From: an uncultured Anaerolineales bacterium
GTDB lineage: Bacteria > Chloroflexota > Anaerolineae > Anaerolineales > UBA6663
Assembly: GCA_937952305.1 (NCBI GenBank)
Contig: CALFZO010000187.1
Location: 62,001 to 126,000, forward strand
Reading direction: 5' to 3'
DNA: 64,000 bases
The position numbers and the translations under genes are program-made. This document shows positions 23,053 to 32,028 of the stretch, piece after piece. The notes under the pieces are model-generated. The model ran no database searches. It was not told the DNA's origin and worked only from the letters and a program-made list of their open reading frames with translations. Numbering within the stretch: position 1 is the first letter of the stretch; each line of letters begins with the position of its first letter.

Positions 23053-24165
23053 ATGAAAATTACGCAAGTGGAAGCGCTGTATCTGCGCTTACCGGAGGTC
23101 AACGCTCGGGCCGATGGCACGCAGGACACGCTCATCGTGCGCGTCCACACTGATGCCGGCCTGGTCGGCGTGGGCGAAGTCGATTCGTCGCCACTGGTGG
23201 CGAAGGCCGTGATCGAGGCGCCGCTGTCGCACGCCACCGCACGCGGCCTGGCGGACTGTGTGGTGGGCGAAGACCCGTTGGATATCGAGCGCCTGTGGCG
23301 GCGCATGTATCAGGGCTCGATCTTCTTTGGGCGCGGCGGGGCCGTCCAGCAGGCCATGTCCGGCATCGATCTCGCCTTGTGGGACATCGCCGGAAAGGCC
23401 TACGGTCAGCCCGTCTACCGGCTGCTGGGCGGCGGCTACCACAAGCGCCTGCGGGCCTACGGCTCCATCCTGTTTGGCGACACGCCGGCCGAAACCTACG
23501 CCATCGGGCGGCGCCTGGCCGACGCCGGCTTCACGGGCGTGAAGTTCGGCTGGGGGCCGCTGGGCCAATCCGAGGCCGGCGACCTGGCCCAGGTTCGCGA
23601 GGCACGGCGCGGCCTCGGCAACCAGGTGGAGTTGATGATCGACGCCGGGCTGGCCTATGACACGCCCACGGCCATCCAGCGCGCCCAGCAGTTTGCGGAG
23701 TTCCGGCCGTTCTGGTTTGAAGAGGCGCTCCAGCCGGATAACTATGACGGCTACACGCGGCTGGCGGCCAGTTCCCCTGTGCGGATCGCGGCCGGTGAAG
23801 AGGAGGTGACCCTGGCCGGGTTTGAGAAACTGGTGGAGTGCGGTCTGGCCGTCCTGCAACCGGATGTAGCCCGTATCGGCGGCCTGACGGTGGCCCGGCA
23901 GGTGGGGGCACTGACAGCCCAACGCCATCGCCTGGTGGTCAACCACTCGTACAAGACCGGCGTCAGCGTGGCGGCCTCGCTGCATTTCCTGGCGGCGCAG
24001 CCCCATGCTGAATGGCTCGAGTATTGCGTTGAGGCCGGCCCGCTGCGCCAGTCGCTTACCCGTCAGCGCTTCCCGGTCCAGGACGGCTGGGTGGCCGTGC
24101 CCGAGGAACCCGGCCTGGGCGTCGAGTTGGACGAGGCCGTGGTCGCGCAGTACCGCGTGGCTTAG
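23053..24165 (+). CDS. Mandelate racemase/muconate lactonizing enzyme-family protein
   Basis: 370 residues from the ATG 8 bp after GGAGG. An N-terminal capping domain precedes the barrel. Metal ligands are Asp197, Glu223 or Glu224, and Glu249. Lys164 (GVKFGWG) and His298 (VNHSYKTG) are the likely acid/base residues. The usual K-x-K reads K-F-G, so the second Lys is missing. The mandelate racemase subgroup mostly dehydrates sugar acids, so an aldonate or uronate dehydratase is likely. It heads a six-gene plus-strand operon. Confidence 0.87.
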   Translation: MKITQVEALYLRLPEVNARADGTQDTLIVRVHTDAGLVGVGEVDSSPLVAKAVIEAPLSHATARGLADCVVGEDPLDIERLWRRMYQGSIFFGRGGAVQQAMSGIDLALWDIAGKAYGQPVYRLLGGGYHKRLRAYGSILFGDTPAETYAIGRRLADAGFTGVKFGWGPLGQSEAGDLAQVREARRGLGNQVELMIDAGLAYDTPTAIQRAQQFAEFRPFWFEEALQPDNYDGYTRLAASSPVRIAAGEEEVTLAGFEKLVECGLAVLQPDVARIGGLTVARQVGALTAQRHRLVVNHSYKTGVSVAASLHFLAAQPHAEWLEYCVEAGPLRQSLTRQRFPVQDGWVAVPEEPGLGVELDEAVVAQYRVA

Positions 24166-24174
24166 GGAGGCGGC

Positions 24175-25572
24175 ATGGCCAGTGACTTCCGAGCCGGCGC
24201 GGCGCGCTGTGACATCACACCACCGGTCGGCATCGCCCACGGCAATTGGAGTGCGCAGGCTCACGAGCGGGCGGAGGGGATCGATCTGCCGCTGTCTTGC
24301 ACCGCCCTGGCCGCGGCCGATGGCGACACGGCCGTGATCATCGCCGAATGGGAATTGCTCTATCCGCCGGACGGCGAATGGCTGGCCGAGTGTCGTGGGC
24401 GGATCTCGGAACTGACCGGCGTCCCGGCGGATCACATTCGCCTCTCGGCCACGCACACGCACGCCGGGCCGAGCCTGGGGCCGCCGTGGTTCGAGGCCGG
24501 CGCCGAGATGGTGGCGCCTTACATCGCCAGCCTGACTGATCGCTTGGCCGGCGCTTGCCTGGCGGCCTGGCGCGCGCTGCGCCCGGCGCGCGTGGCCGGC
24601 GGACAGGGCCAGTGCGCGGTCAATGCCAATCGGCGTCTGCCCTGGCGCTCCAGCTACCCACTGTTGTCGCCCAACCCGGACGGCTTCTCAGACCATACCG
24701 TCGGCGTGATCCGCATCGACGACGAAACTGGGCAGCCGCTGGCCTGCCTGGTGAACTACGCCGCGCACCCCACCATCCTGGCCTGGGATAACCGCCTGAT
24801 CTCGCCCGATTATCCCGGCACCGTGCGCCGGACGGTCGAGGGAGTGCTCGGTGGGTTGTGTCTGTTCCTGCAGGGCGCGGCGGGCGATCAGGACACCGTG
24901 CATGACTACTCCTGCCGCGTGGAGGATACGCGCTGGGTGGGCCGGCAGATCGGCCTGGAGGCGGCGCGCGTGGCCGATGGCCTCCCCACGCAGCCGGTCA
25001 CGCGCCGGATAGCGCGCCAGGTGCAATCCTCCTGGACGATGGGCGTGGTGGAGTACGTGCCGGACGGGATCCCGGACGGCACGGTGCGCTGCCAGACGCG
25101 CACGCTGGCTCTGCCGCGCTGGGAGCAGCCGCCGCCGACGGAGGCCGATACAGCCCGCGTTCAAGAACTCCAGGAGCAGCTGGCCGCGTTGCATCGCCGC
25201 GGGGCGCCGGAGGCCGAAGTGCGCGCGGCTAACCTGCAGGTCCGGCGCGCCTTGCTGGCCCTGGAGACTGCGCGCCGGCGCAGTCAGCCTGGCCCGATCC
25301 CGCTCGAACTGCAGGCTATCCGCCTCGGGTCGACGGCCCTGGTGGGGATGCCCGTGGAGCCGTTCGCGGAAACAGGTGTGGCCCTCAAGGCCGGCTCGCC
25401 GTTCGCGGCCACGTTTGTCTCCGGCTACACCAACGGCGCCGCCGGCTACCTGCCCGTGGCGAGCGCCTACCCGGAGGGCGGCTACGAGATCTGGGTGACC
25501 CCCTTCGCGCCGGAGGCGGCCGCGTTGGTGGCGGAGGCCGGCGCGGACTTGCTGGCAGCGCTCGTCCGTTAA
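24175..25572 (+). CDS. Neutral/alkaline non-lysosomal ceramidase-like hydrolase
   Basis: 465 residues. The start FRAGAARCDITPPVG and the LSATHTHAGPS segment are the hallmarks of the N-terminal ceramidase domain; the His pair binds zinc. CLVNYAAHPT and a second metal-binding FLQGAAGDQD follow. The protein is shorter than true ceramidases and lacks a signal peptide, so it is unlikely to act on ceramide. Chloroflexi and planctomycetes have many such proteins beside sugar genes. An amide bond of an N-acyl amino-sugar is a possible substrate. Confidence 0.83.
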   Translation: MASDFRAGAARCDITPPVGIAHGNWSAQAHERAEGIDLPLSCTALAAADGDTAVIIAEWELLYPPDGEWLAECRGRISELTGVPADHIRLSATHTHAGPSLGPPWFEAGAEMVAPYIASLTDRLAGACLAAWRALRPARVAGGQGQCAVNANRRLPWRSSYPLLSPNPDGFSDHTVGVIRIDDETGQPLACLVNYAAHPTILAWDNRLISPDYPGTVRRTVEGVLGGLCLFLQGAAGDQDTVHDYSCRVEDTRWVGRQIGLEAARVADGLPTQPVTRRIARQVQSSWTMGVVEYVPDGIPDGTVRCQTRTLALPRWEQPPPTEADTARVQELQEQLAALHRRGAPEAEVRAANLQVRRALLALETARRRSQPGPIPLELQAIRLGSTALVGMPVEPFAETGVALKAGSPFAATFVSGYTNGAAGYLPVASAYPEGGYEIWVTPFAPEAAALVAEAGADLLAALVR

Positions 25573-25595
25573 CTCATTGGCGATCCGGAGGCGGT

Positions 25596-26303
25596 ATGAA
25601 CGTCGTGTCCATCATGGCCCACCAGGACGACGAGATGCGCTGCCTGGGCACCCTACTCAAGTGCCGGGCGCGCGGTGACCGGCTCTTCTTCGTCACCCTG
25701 ACCGACGGCTCGAAGGGTTTTGTGCAGAACCCGGCCATCACCCGCGCGGCGGCGGCCCAGATCCGCGACGCCGAGATGCGGGCTTTGGCCGGTGCCGTGG
25801 AGGCCGAGTATTACAACCTTGGCGAGTTGGACGAGTTTTTGTATGACACGCCCGACGTCCGATTGCGGCTGCTCGACGTCATCCGCCGCACCGGAGCGGA
25901 CCTGATCTTCACCCACTTCGACCAGGACTACAACACCGACCACACCGTCACCCACAGCCTGGTGCGGCAGTGCGCCATGCACGCCGGCTTGCCCGTGCTG
26001 GCGACCGAGGCGGCGCCATTGGCTCGGCACCCGGCCATCTTCCTGGTGGAGCCGCACGGCCCGTTCGTGTTCCCGGCCACCCACTATGTGGACATCAGCG
26101 ACTATCACGCCGAGAAGGTGGCCCTGTTGCTGCGCCATGAATCGCAGGAGGTGGCCCTGCAGTTGGCGGCCGGTTCCGGGCTGGAGGCCATGGCGCGCCG
26201 GCTGGATGGTTACCGGGGTGAGCAGGTGGGCTGCGCTTATGCCGAGTGCTTCACGCCGATGCGGGCGCGCGGCGCCCTGAAGCCGTACGGCGTGTTGCCG
26301 TAG
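25596..26303 (+). CDS. PIG-L/LmbE-family deacetylase
   Basis: 235 residues, preceded by GGAGG. The metal motif is AHQDDE (residues 8-13, usually AHPDDE), with a second site in THFDQDYNTDHTVTH (His107 to His120). Family members hydrolyse N-acetyl groups of glucosamine-containing molecules with zinc. Together with nagA, polysaccharide deacetylase and M20 peptidases it adds to the many de-N-acylating activities of this window. It is the third gene of the 23053-28930 operon. Confidence 0.9.
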   Translation: MNVVSIMAHQDDEMRCLGTLLKCRARGDRLFFVTLTDGSKGFVQNPAITRAAAAQIRDAEMRALAGAVEAEYYNLGELDEFLYDTPDVRLRLLDVIRRTGADLIFTHFDQDYNTDHTVTHSLVRQCAMHAGLPVLATEAAPLARHPAIFLVEPHGPFVFPATHYVDISDYHAEKVALLLRHESQEVALQLAAGSGLEAMARRLDGYRGEQVGCAYAECFTPMRARGALKPYGVLP

Positions 26304-26323
26304 TGGCTTGCCGGAGGTAAGCG

Positions 26324-27337
26324 ATGCGTGCGCTGCAGTTGCAGGCGGTCGGTCAATTAGCGTTAGTCGACGTGCCGCCGCCGGCGATCAAGAGCGATCA
26401 GCTCCTGATTCGGACCGGCGCGGCCACCATTTGCACCTCCGACATCAACGACCTGCGCGCGAACCCATTCAACATCCCGCTGCCCGTCATCCTGGGGCAT
26501 GAGGGGGCCGGGACGGTCGCCGCGATCGGGGCCGCCGTTGAGGGGTTCCAGATTGGGGATCGCGTGGCCGCGCATCCGGTCCATCCGTGCGGGCGCTGCG
26601 ACACCTGTCGGCGCGGCCTGGGGCACCTCTGCCCGCACATGGAGCACTTCGGCCTCAACTTGCCGGGCACCCTGGCCGAGTATTTCGTCGTGCGCGCCGA
26701 CCGCGCCCGGCGCTTGCCGGCCGGCGCCGATTTCGCCGTGGCTGCGCTGGCCGAGCCGATCTGCGTGTGCCTGGAGGCACTGGCCCAGGCGCGCGTCTCC
26801 GCCGGCGGGTCGCTGTTGATCCTGGGGGATGGCCCGTTCGGGGTCCTGATGGCGCGCTTGGCCGGGACGCTCGGCCTGCGGCGGCTCGTGATCGCCGGCC
26901 ACCAGCCGTATCGGCTGGGATTCGCGCGCGCGGCACTGGCCGTGAACGTGGCCGGGGAGGCTGACCCGGCCCCGATCTTGCGGCAGGCAGCCGGCGCGGG
27001 CGGCTTCGAGGCCGTGATCTTGGCGGTGGCGAGCGAAGCCGCGCTGCAGACCGGGTTGGCCTGCCTGGAGGCGCGCGGGCGGCTGGTGGTCTTCGCCAGC
27101 CTGCATGGCCTGACGCCGGTCGATCTGTTCACGGTGCAGATGCGCGAACTGGAGATTGTCGGCGCGGTCAACGACGCCGACCGCCTGGACGAGGCCGTGC
27201 ACCGCTTGACCGAGACGCCGGCGTTGTTCGCCGACCTGGTGACCCAGCGCTTCCCGCTGGAGGCCTATTCGGCCGCCTTCGACCTGGCCGCCGCCGGCCA
27301 GGATCGGGCCCTCAAAGTGGCCTTGGTTCTTGAGTGA
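26324..27337 (+). CDS. Zinc-dependent medium-chain alcohol/sugar dehydrogenase
   Basis: 337 residues. Catalytic zinc ligands are Cys37 (ICTSD) and the His59-Glu60 pair (GHEGAG). A structural zinc site is formed by Cys89, Cys92, Cys95 and Cys103. The nucleotide-binding region reads LLILGDGPFGVLMA, a slightly altered G-x-G-x-x-G. Members oxidise polyols or sugar hydroxyls with NAD(P). GGAGG precedes the start. It is flanked by a PIG-L deacetylase and an RraA-like protein in a sugar-acid operon. Confidence 0.9.
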   Translation: MRALQLQAVGQLALVDVPPPAIKSDQLLIRTGAATICTSDINDLRANPFNIPLPVILGHEGAGTVAAIGAAVEGFQIGDRVAAHPVHPCGRCDTCRRGLGHLCPHMEHFGLNLPGTLAEYFVVRADRARRLPAGADFAVAALAEPICVCLEALAQARVSAGGSLLILGDGPFGVLMARLAGTLGLRRLVIAGHQPYRLGFARAALAVNVAGEADPAPILRQAAGAGGFEAVILAVASEAALQTGLACLEARGRLVVFASLHGLTPVDLFTVQMRELEIVGAVNDADRLDEAVHRLTETPALFADLVTQRFPLEAYSAAFDLAAAGQDRALKVALVLE

Positions 27338-27345
27338 GGTGACGC

Positions 27346-28032
27346 ATGCCGCAACCTGACCTGACCCGCGACCCCGAGCTGTTCGCCTGGATCAAACAAG
27401 CCCTGTACGTGCCGGTCGTCTGCGATGTGCTGGATGCGCTCGGCTACCGCCATCAGGCTATGCACCAGCGGCTGCGTCCGCTGCTGCCGGACCGGCGCGC
27501 CTGCGGTTTCGCGGGGCGGGCGCGCACCGCGCGCTGGATGGAGACGGATTACGTGGTCGAGGCCGATCCGTATGGCCTGGAAATCGACCTGATCGACTCC
27601 TTGCGGCCCGGGGATGTCGTCGTTCATTCGACCGATTACGCCGGCACGAATGCGCCCTGGGGCGAGCTGATGTCCACTATCGCCCAGCGCAACGGCGCGG
27701 TCGGCTGCGTGTGCGATAGCCAGATCCGTGACTGTGTCCGCATCGTCGAGCTGGGCTTCCCGGTTTATTACGCCGGCATCCGTCCGCTGGACTCGCAGGG
27801 GCGCGGCCGGGTGATGGCCTACGATGTGCCTGTTCGCTGCGGCGAGGTCCTGGTCCAGCCCGGCGAGTTGGTCTTCGCCGACTTCGACGGCATCGTGGTC
27901 GTGCCGCGCGCGGTCGAGGCCGAGACGCTCCGGTTAGCCAGCGAGAAGGTTGGGAAAGAGACGGCCAGCCGCGCCGATCTGCTGGCCGGCAAGAGCCTGC
28001 GCGAGGTCTACAACACCTATGGCGTCCTCTGA
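27346..28032 (+). CDS. RraA-family protein (HMG/CHA aldolase-like)
   Basis: 228 residues. The motif PWGELMSTIA (residues about 105-114) is present. The usual G-x-V-x-D-G-x-x-R-D reads VGCVCDSQIRDC, keeping the Asp-Arg-Asp that binds metal and 2-oxo acid. FDGIVVVP follows near the end. Relatives cleave 4-hydroxy-4-methyl-2-oxoglutarate or oxaloacetate, or act on sugar-acid-derived 2-oxo acids. A second RraA paralog is at 38678. The end overlaps the lactonase gene by 14 bp. Confidence 0.87.
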   Translation: MPQPDLTRDPELFAWIKQALYVPVVCDVLDALGYRHQAMHQRLRPLLPDRRACGFAGRARTARWMETDYVVEADPYGLEIDLIDSLRPGDVVVHSTDYAGTNAPWGELMSTIAQRNGAVGCVCDSQIRDCVRIVELGFPVYYAGIRPLDSQGRGRVMAYDVPVRCGEVLVQPGELVFADFDGIVVVPRAVEAETLRLASEKVGKETASRADLLAGKSLREVYNTYGVL

Positions 28033-28930
28033 ACCGCAGCCCGAGCTGATCGCCGATTACGGCTGCGTGGTCGGTGAGAACCCGCTCTGGCATCCAGACG
28101 AAGAGCGGCTGTACTGGGTGGACATCGACACCGGCCGGCTGTTCCGCTACCATCCGGCCTCCGGCCAGCATGAGCAGTGCTACGCGGGCGACCCGATCGG
28201 CGGCTTCACGCTCCAGGCTGACGGCGCGCTGCTACTGTTCATGGCCCGCGGCGCGGTGCGCGTCTGGCGCGCCGGCCGGCTGACGACTTTGATTGACTCG
28301 ATCCCCGAGGAAATCAACACGCGCTTCAACGACGTCATCGCGGACCCGGCCGGCCGCGTCTTCTGCGGCACGATGCCGGTCGGCGCCCCCCCGTCCGCCG
28401 GAGGCTCCGGGGGCGGGCGGCCGGGTCGCCTCTATCGCCTCGATCCAGACCTGCGCCTGACGCGCCTGTTGGACGGCATCGGCTGCTCAAACGGCCTGGG
28501 CTTCACACCGGATCGGCGGTGCCTGTACTACACCGACTCGATCCCGCGCGAGATCTACGCGTTCGATTACGACCCGGCCAGCGGCGGCCTCTCCGGACAA
28601 CGGCTCTTCGCCCGCGCGCCGGCGGAGGGGGGCCTGCCGGATGGGTTGACCGTCGACGCTGAGGGCGGCGTCTGGTCGGCGCGCTGGGGCGGGGGAAGCG
28701 TGGTCCGCTACACGCCCGATGGCGCGGAAGAGCGCCGTCTCGCGTTTCCGGCGCGGCGGATTTCGTCTCTCACTTTCGGCGGCCCGGATTACGCCGATCT
28801 ATACGTGACCACGGCCGGCGGCCAGGACAAAACGACCTTTGGTCCGGGCGCCGGCGCCCTGTTTCGCGTCAGGCCCGGCGTCCGGGGTGTGCCGGAGTTT
28901 CGCTCCCGGATCGGGCTGGCACAGGTTTGA
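28019..28930 (+). CDS. SMP-30/gluconolactonase-family lactonase
   Basis: 303 residues from the ATG within the end of the RraA-like gene. The metal ligands of SMP-30 are all visible: Glu20 (GENPLWHP), Asn104 (RFNDV), Asn158 (CSNGLGF) and Asp208 (LPDGLTVD). The enzyme would hydrolyse a sugar lactone made by the dehydrogenase two genes upstream. Residues about 124-136 hold a Gly/Ser-rich insert. It is the last gene of the operon and converges on an MFS gene 25 bp away. Confidence 0.9.
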   Translation: MASSEPQPELIADYGCVVGENPLWHPDEERLYWVDIDTGRLFRYHPASGQHEQCYAGDPIGGFTLQADGALLLFMARGAVRVWRAGRLTTLIDSIPEEINTRFNDVIADPAGRVFCGTMPVGAPPSAGGSGGGRPGRLYRLDPDLRLTRLLDGIGCSNGLGFTPDRRCLYYTDSIPREIYAFDYDPASGGLSGQRLFARAPAEGGLPDGLTVDAEGGVWSARWGGGSVVRYTPDGAEERRLAFPARRISSLTFGGPDYADLYVTTAGGQDKTTFGPGAGALFRVRPGVRGVPEFRSRIGLAQV

Positions 28931-28955
28931 GCCGGTGGCGCAGTCAACAGACGTC

Positions 28956-30176
28956 TCAGGCCCAGCGCCAGATCAGCCAGGCCGTCACCGCCAGCAGGGC
29001 GCTGTCCACCAGCAGGGCTGGCCGCAGCCCCAGGCCGGCGCTCAGCGCCGGGCCGAGTGCTGAGCCGGCCAGCCAGCCCAGCTGCCAGGTGACGGCATGC
29101 AGAGCAATGTAAGCCGGCCGATCATCGTCCGGGACACGCTCCAACAGCCGGGTCGTAAGGGTGGTCCACATCAAGACCAGGCCCAGGCCGGCCAGCAGGG
29201 CGCCGCTCCAGAAGACAACGTTCGCGTGTGAAGCGCTGGCCATGAGCAGCGGACTGACGCTGAATAAGGCGGCGGCACCGACCAATACGGCGCGGTGTCC
29301 GTAACGGGTGCTGAGCCGGCTGAGCAGCAGCGAGCCGGCCAGCACCGTAGCGTAATTGAGCATGGTTGCCCGGCTCACCCACTCGTCTGGCAGGCCCATC
29401 TCGCGCACATACAGGAGCGGATAGAGCGGCGTGGTAAACGCCTGGCCGGCATAGAAGAGGAAGTAAGCGACCAGGAACCGGCCGAACGGCCCGCGCACCA
29501 GGTCCCAGCGCACCAGCGTTGGCGCTGGCCGGGCCCCGGCCGCCGCCGCGGGATCGGCCAACCGCAGCCGGCCGATGTGATAGCTGGTCATGAGCAGGCT
29601 GGCCGCCCCGAGGCCGAAGACGATCTGATAATTGAGCGGAAAGGCGACCTTCGTCAGGAGCCGGCCGCAACCTAGCAGCGTAGCGGCGGCCGTGCCGGCG
29701 ATGATGGCACCCCGCCGGCCCAGGATGCGCCCGCGCCATTCCGGCGGGATGACGGCGCCCAGCATCATCCCCCAGGCCACATGGCCGATGGCGCTGGTGA
29801 GCGCGACGGCCAGGTGGATGAGCAGGATAGCCGTGATCTGTCCCGCCGGCGGAAACAGCGCGGGCAATGGGACGAGCGCGAACCACATCAGCCGCTGCCA
29901 GAAGAATGTGCGCGCCAGGGTCCGGATGAGGGGCTGGCGCTCCAGCCAGCGGCTGGCCGGGATCGCCAGCAGCAGGATCGCCAGCGGCGGCATCGCGCTG
30001 AGCAGGCTCATCTGCCATTCGGCGGCCCCCAGGCGCGCGGCGTAGACCGCCGGGAAGGTGAGCACGCTGCCGTAGCCGAGGCCGGCCCAGACCGCGTCGC
30101 CGTAGAGGTGAAGGAAGTTCCAGCGCTGCCGCCCCGCCTCGGCGGCGGGGTGGGCGGCCGGCTGTGAAGCGATCAT
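28956..30176 (-). CDS. Major facilitator superfamily transporter
   Basis: 406 residues with about 11-12 hydrophobic segments, no signal peptide, and MFS-like loops (RGRILGRRG near residue 145, STRYGHRA near 290). It ends the long minus-strand run 46763-28956, next to a beta-propeller gene. A sugar or sugar-acid substrate is assumed from its neighbours; the family is too broad to be more precise. Confidence 0.83.
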   Translation of the reverse strand: MIASQPAAHPAAEAGRQRWNFLHLYGDAVWAGLGYGSVLTFPAVYAARLGAAEWQMSLLSAMPPLAILLLAIPASRWLERQPLIRTLARTFFWQRLMWFALVPLPALFPPAGQITAILLIHLAVALTSAIGHVAWGMMLGAVIPPEWRGRILGRRGAIIAGTAAATLLGCGRLLTKVAFPLNYQIVFGLGAASLLMTSYHIGRLRLADPAAAAGARPAPTLVRWDLVRGPFGRFLVAYFLFYAGQAFTTPLYPLLYVREMGLPDEWVSRATMLNYATVLAGSLLLSRLSTRYGHRAVLVGAAALFSVSPLLMASASHANVVFWSGALLAGLGLVLMWTTLTTRLLERVPDDDRPAYIALHAVTWQLGWLAGSALGPALSAGLGLRPALLVDSALLAVTAWLIWRWA

Positions 30177-30201
30177 GCGTAACGCGGCGCCCGGCCGCGG
30201 C

Positions 30202-31338
30202 TCATTGTCTCAACTGGCACTCCCACAGGTAGCCGGTCCGCGCTAGGTTGTCCGTCTCGCCCACATAGAACAGGCCCGGGCGCGGTTCACTCAGCCAGTG
30301 GGTCAGGCGGCACGCTTCGCCGCGGGCCGGGTCCGCGAGGCGGCCGCAATCGCTGAAGCGGCCGCTCTCGCGGTCGTAGGCAAACAGGCGCGTGTCGCCG
30401 TGTTCGCCGCCGCAGCCGAACAACCGCCCATCGTGGCCGACGATCAGCCCGGGCAAGCGCTGCGCGGCGAGGGGCCGGCCCAGATAACGCACCTCCAGCG
30501 TGCGTGGATCAAAGCGCACCAGAGCGCCGACATTGGTGCCGAAATAGAGGAAACCGTCGCCGCCGTTGACGACGCTGTCCGGATAGCCTATGTCGCCGGG
30601 GTAAAGGGCGGAGAGGCTCAAGCCACGGTGCCAAGTCAGGCGGTCGGCGTCTGGGTCGTAGTGCAGCAGACTGGCGCGCGGCGGGGTGCAATGGCCAAGC
30701 CCGTAGGATTGGCGCCAGGTTCCCCACAGGTGGCCGCGGTCATCGAAGGCGGGCGAGTGCGGATCCAGGCCGGTGTAGCCCAGGTCCCGGCTCTGGCCTG
30801 TGTCTAGGTCGAGCCGGAAGAGGTGCGTCACCGGGTAGGTGAAGCCGTAGATGATGCGCCGTGACCGGTCCAGGGCGATGGTCTGGATGTACTGGCGGGG
30901 GACGGGGATGGCGAGGATATCGAAGCGATCCTGGCGTGGATCGTAGCGGAAGACCTTGCCACCCGGGCTTTCGGCCAGCTGGTCGATGTCGTGCAGGCAG
31001 GCGGTGGCGCCGTAGACGTTGCCGGCCTCGTCCACCTCAAGCGAGCGGTGGACCTTGGCGTCGAAGCGCTCGCCGACTTTCTGGAAACCCAGACTGCGAA
31101 AGACCTTGCGGTCCATGTCGAAGGTGCAGACGATGTCGTTGTCGTAGGCCGTCAGACCGCAGTAGAGCAGGTCGTCGTGGGGGTTATGGGCGAGGCAGAC
31201 GATCGAGATCCAGTGACGGCTGAGCGCCGGCTGCCGCTGGATCTCGTCGAACGACCAGCGCCCCAGGCGGGCCTGGGTCTCCAGGTCTAGGTGGATGTCC
31301 TCCCTTACGCAGTAGGCTGTGACCGTCAGCGCATCCAT
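30202..31338 (-). CDS. Beta-propeller protein, paralog 2 of 3
   Basis: 378 residues, clearly related to the proteins at 15072 and 35328. Shared segments are LYCGLTAYDNDIV, KVHRSLEVD, GGKVFRYDP, the P-x-P-R-Q-Y-I-Q-T-I element and the C-terminal TGYLWECQL. A propeller fold is predicted and no export signal is seen. Its gene begins 12 bp after the corrinoid protein gene, so the two are co-transcribed. That association with methyl-transfer genes, repeated at the first paralog, is the only functional clue. Confidence 0.8.
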   Translation of the reverse strand: MDALTVTAYCVREDIHLDLETQARLGRWSFDEIQRQPALSRHWISIVCLAHNPHDDLLYCGLTAYDNDIVCTFDMDRKVFRSLGFQKVGERFDAKVHRSLEVDEAGNVYGATACLHDIDQLAESPGGKVFRYDPRQDRFDILAIPVPRQYIQTIALDRSRRIIYGFTYPVTHLFRLDLDTGQSRDLGYTGLDPHSPAFDDRGHLWGTWRQSYGLGHCTPPRASLLHYDPDADRLTWHRGLSLSALYPGDIGYPDSVVNGGDGFLYFGTNVGALVRFDPRTLEVRYLGRPLAAQRLPGLIVGHDGRLFGCGGEHGDTRLFAYDRESGRFSDCGRLADPARGEACRLTHWLSEPRPGLFYVGETDNLARTGYLWECQLRQ

Positions 31339-31350
31339 GAGTGGCCCTTC

Positions 31351-32028
31351 CTATGCGCCCCGCTTGATGGCGATCAGCTTCTTGGCGGTCTCCACCGCCA
31401 CGGCCGCGTCGCGGCAATAAGCGTCGGCTTCGATCTCCTCGGCAAAGGCGGCGTTCAGCGGCGCGCCGCCCACCAGGAAGATGACCTTGTCACGCAGGCC
31501 CTCTTCCTTGAAGCGCTTGATGACCACGTCCATGTACGGCATGGTCGTGGTCAGCAACGCGCTCAGGCCCACGATCTCAGGCTGGTGCTCCTGGTAGGCG
31601 GCCAGGAATTTGTCGGCGTCGCAGTTGATGCCCAGGTTGACCACCTTGAACCCGGCGCCCTCCATCATCATCGCCACCAGGTTCTTGCCGATGTCGTGGA
31701 TATCGCCCTTGACGGTGCCGACAATCATGGTGCCGATCTGCTGCGCGCCGGTCTGGGCCAGCAGCGGGCGCAGGATCTCCATACCGGCCTTCATGGCCTT
31801 GGCGGCCATGAGCACCTCCGGCACGAACAGGATGCCGTCGCGGAAGTCTACGCCGACGACGTCCATGCCGCTGACCAGGGCCCGGTTCATCACGTCGGTG
31901 GGCGTCAGGCCACGCCGCAGCAGCTCGTGCGTGCCGGCCTCCACGCTCTGCCCGAGGCCGTCGTACAAGTCGTCCTGCATGCTCTGGATCAATTCATCCG
32001 TGGGAATCTGGGTCAGGTCGTCGCTCAT
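31351..32028 (-). CDS. Corrinoid (B12-binding) methyl-carrier protein
   Basis: 225 residues. The N-terminal helical domain has VPEVLMAAKAMKAGM (residues 69-83). The Rossmann-like B12 domain has GDIHDIGKN, giving D-x-H-x-x-G at 109-114 with His111 as the lower cobalt ligand. This is the MtaC/MttC type that carries a methyl group between two methyltransferases. The start overlaps the nitrilase stop (ATGA), behind GGAGG. The only candidate partner in the window is the URO-D-type protein at 16259. No substrate-specific first methyltransferase is recognisable. Confidence 0.9.
   Translation of the reverse strand: MSDDLTQIPTDELIQSMQDDLYDGLGQSVEAGTHELLRRGLTPTDVMNRALVSGMDVVGVDFRDGILFVPEVLMAAKAMKAGMEILRPLLAQTGAQQIGTMIVGTVKGDIHDIGKNLVAMMMEGAGFKVVNLGINCDADKFLAAYQEHQPEIVGLSALLTTTMPYMDVVIKRFKEEGLRDKVIFLVGGAPLNAAFAEEIEADAYCRDAAVAVETAKKLIAIKRGA

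Noticed and set aside
24175..25572. True ceramidase
   Set aside because: It is short, lacks a secretion signal and the usual C-terminal domain, and lies in a sugar operon.
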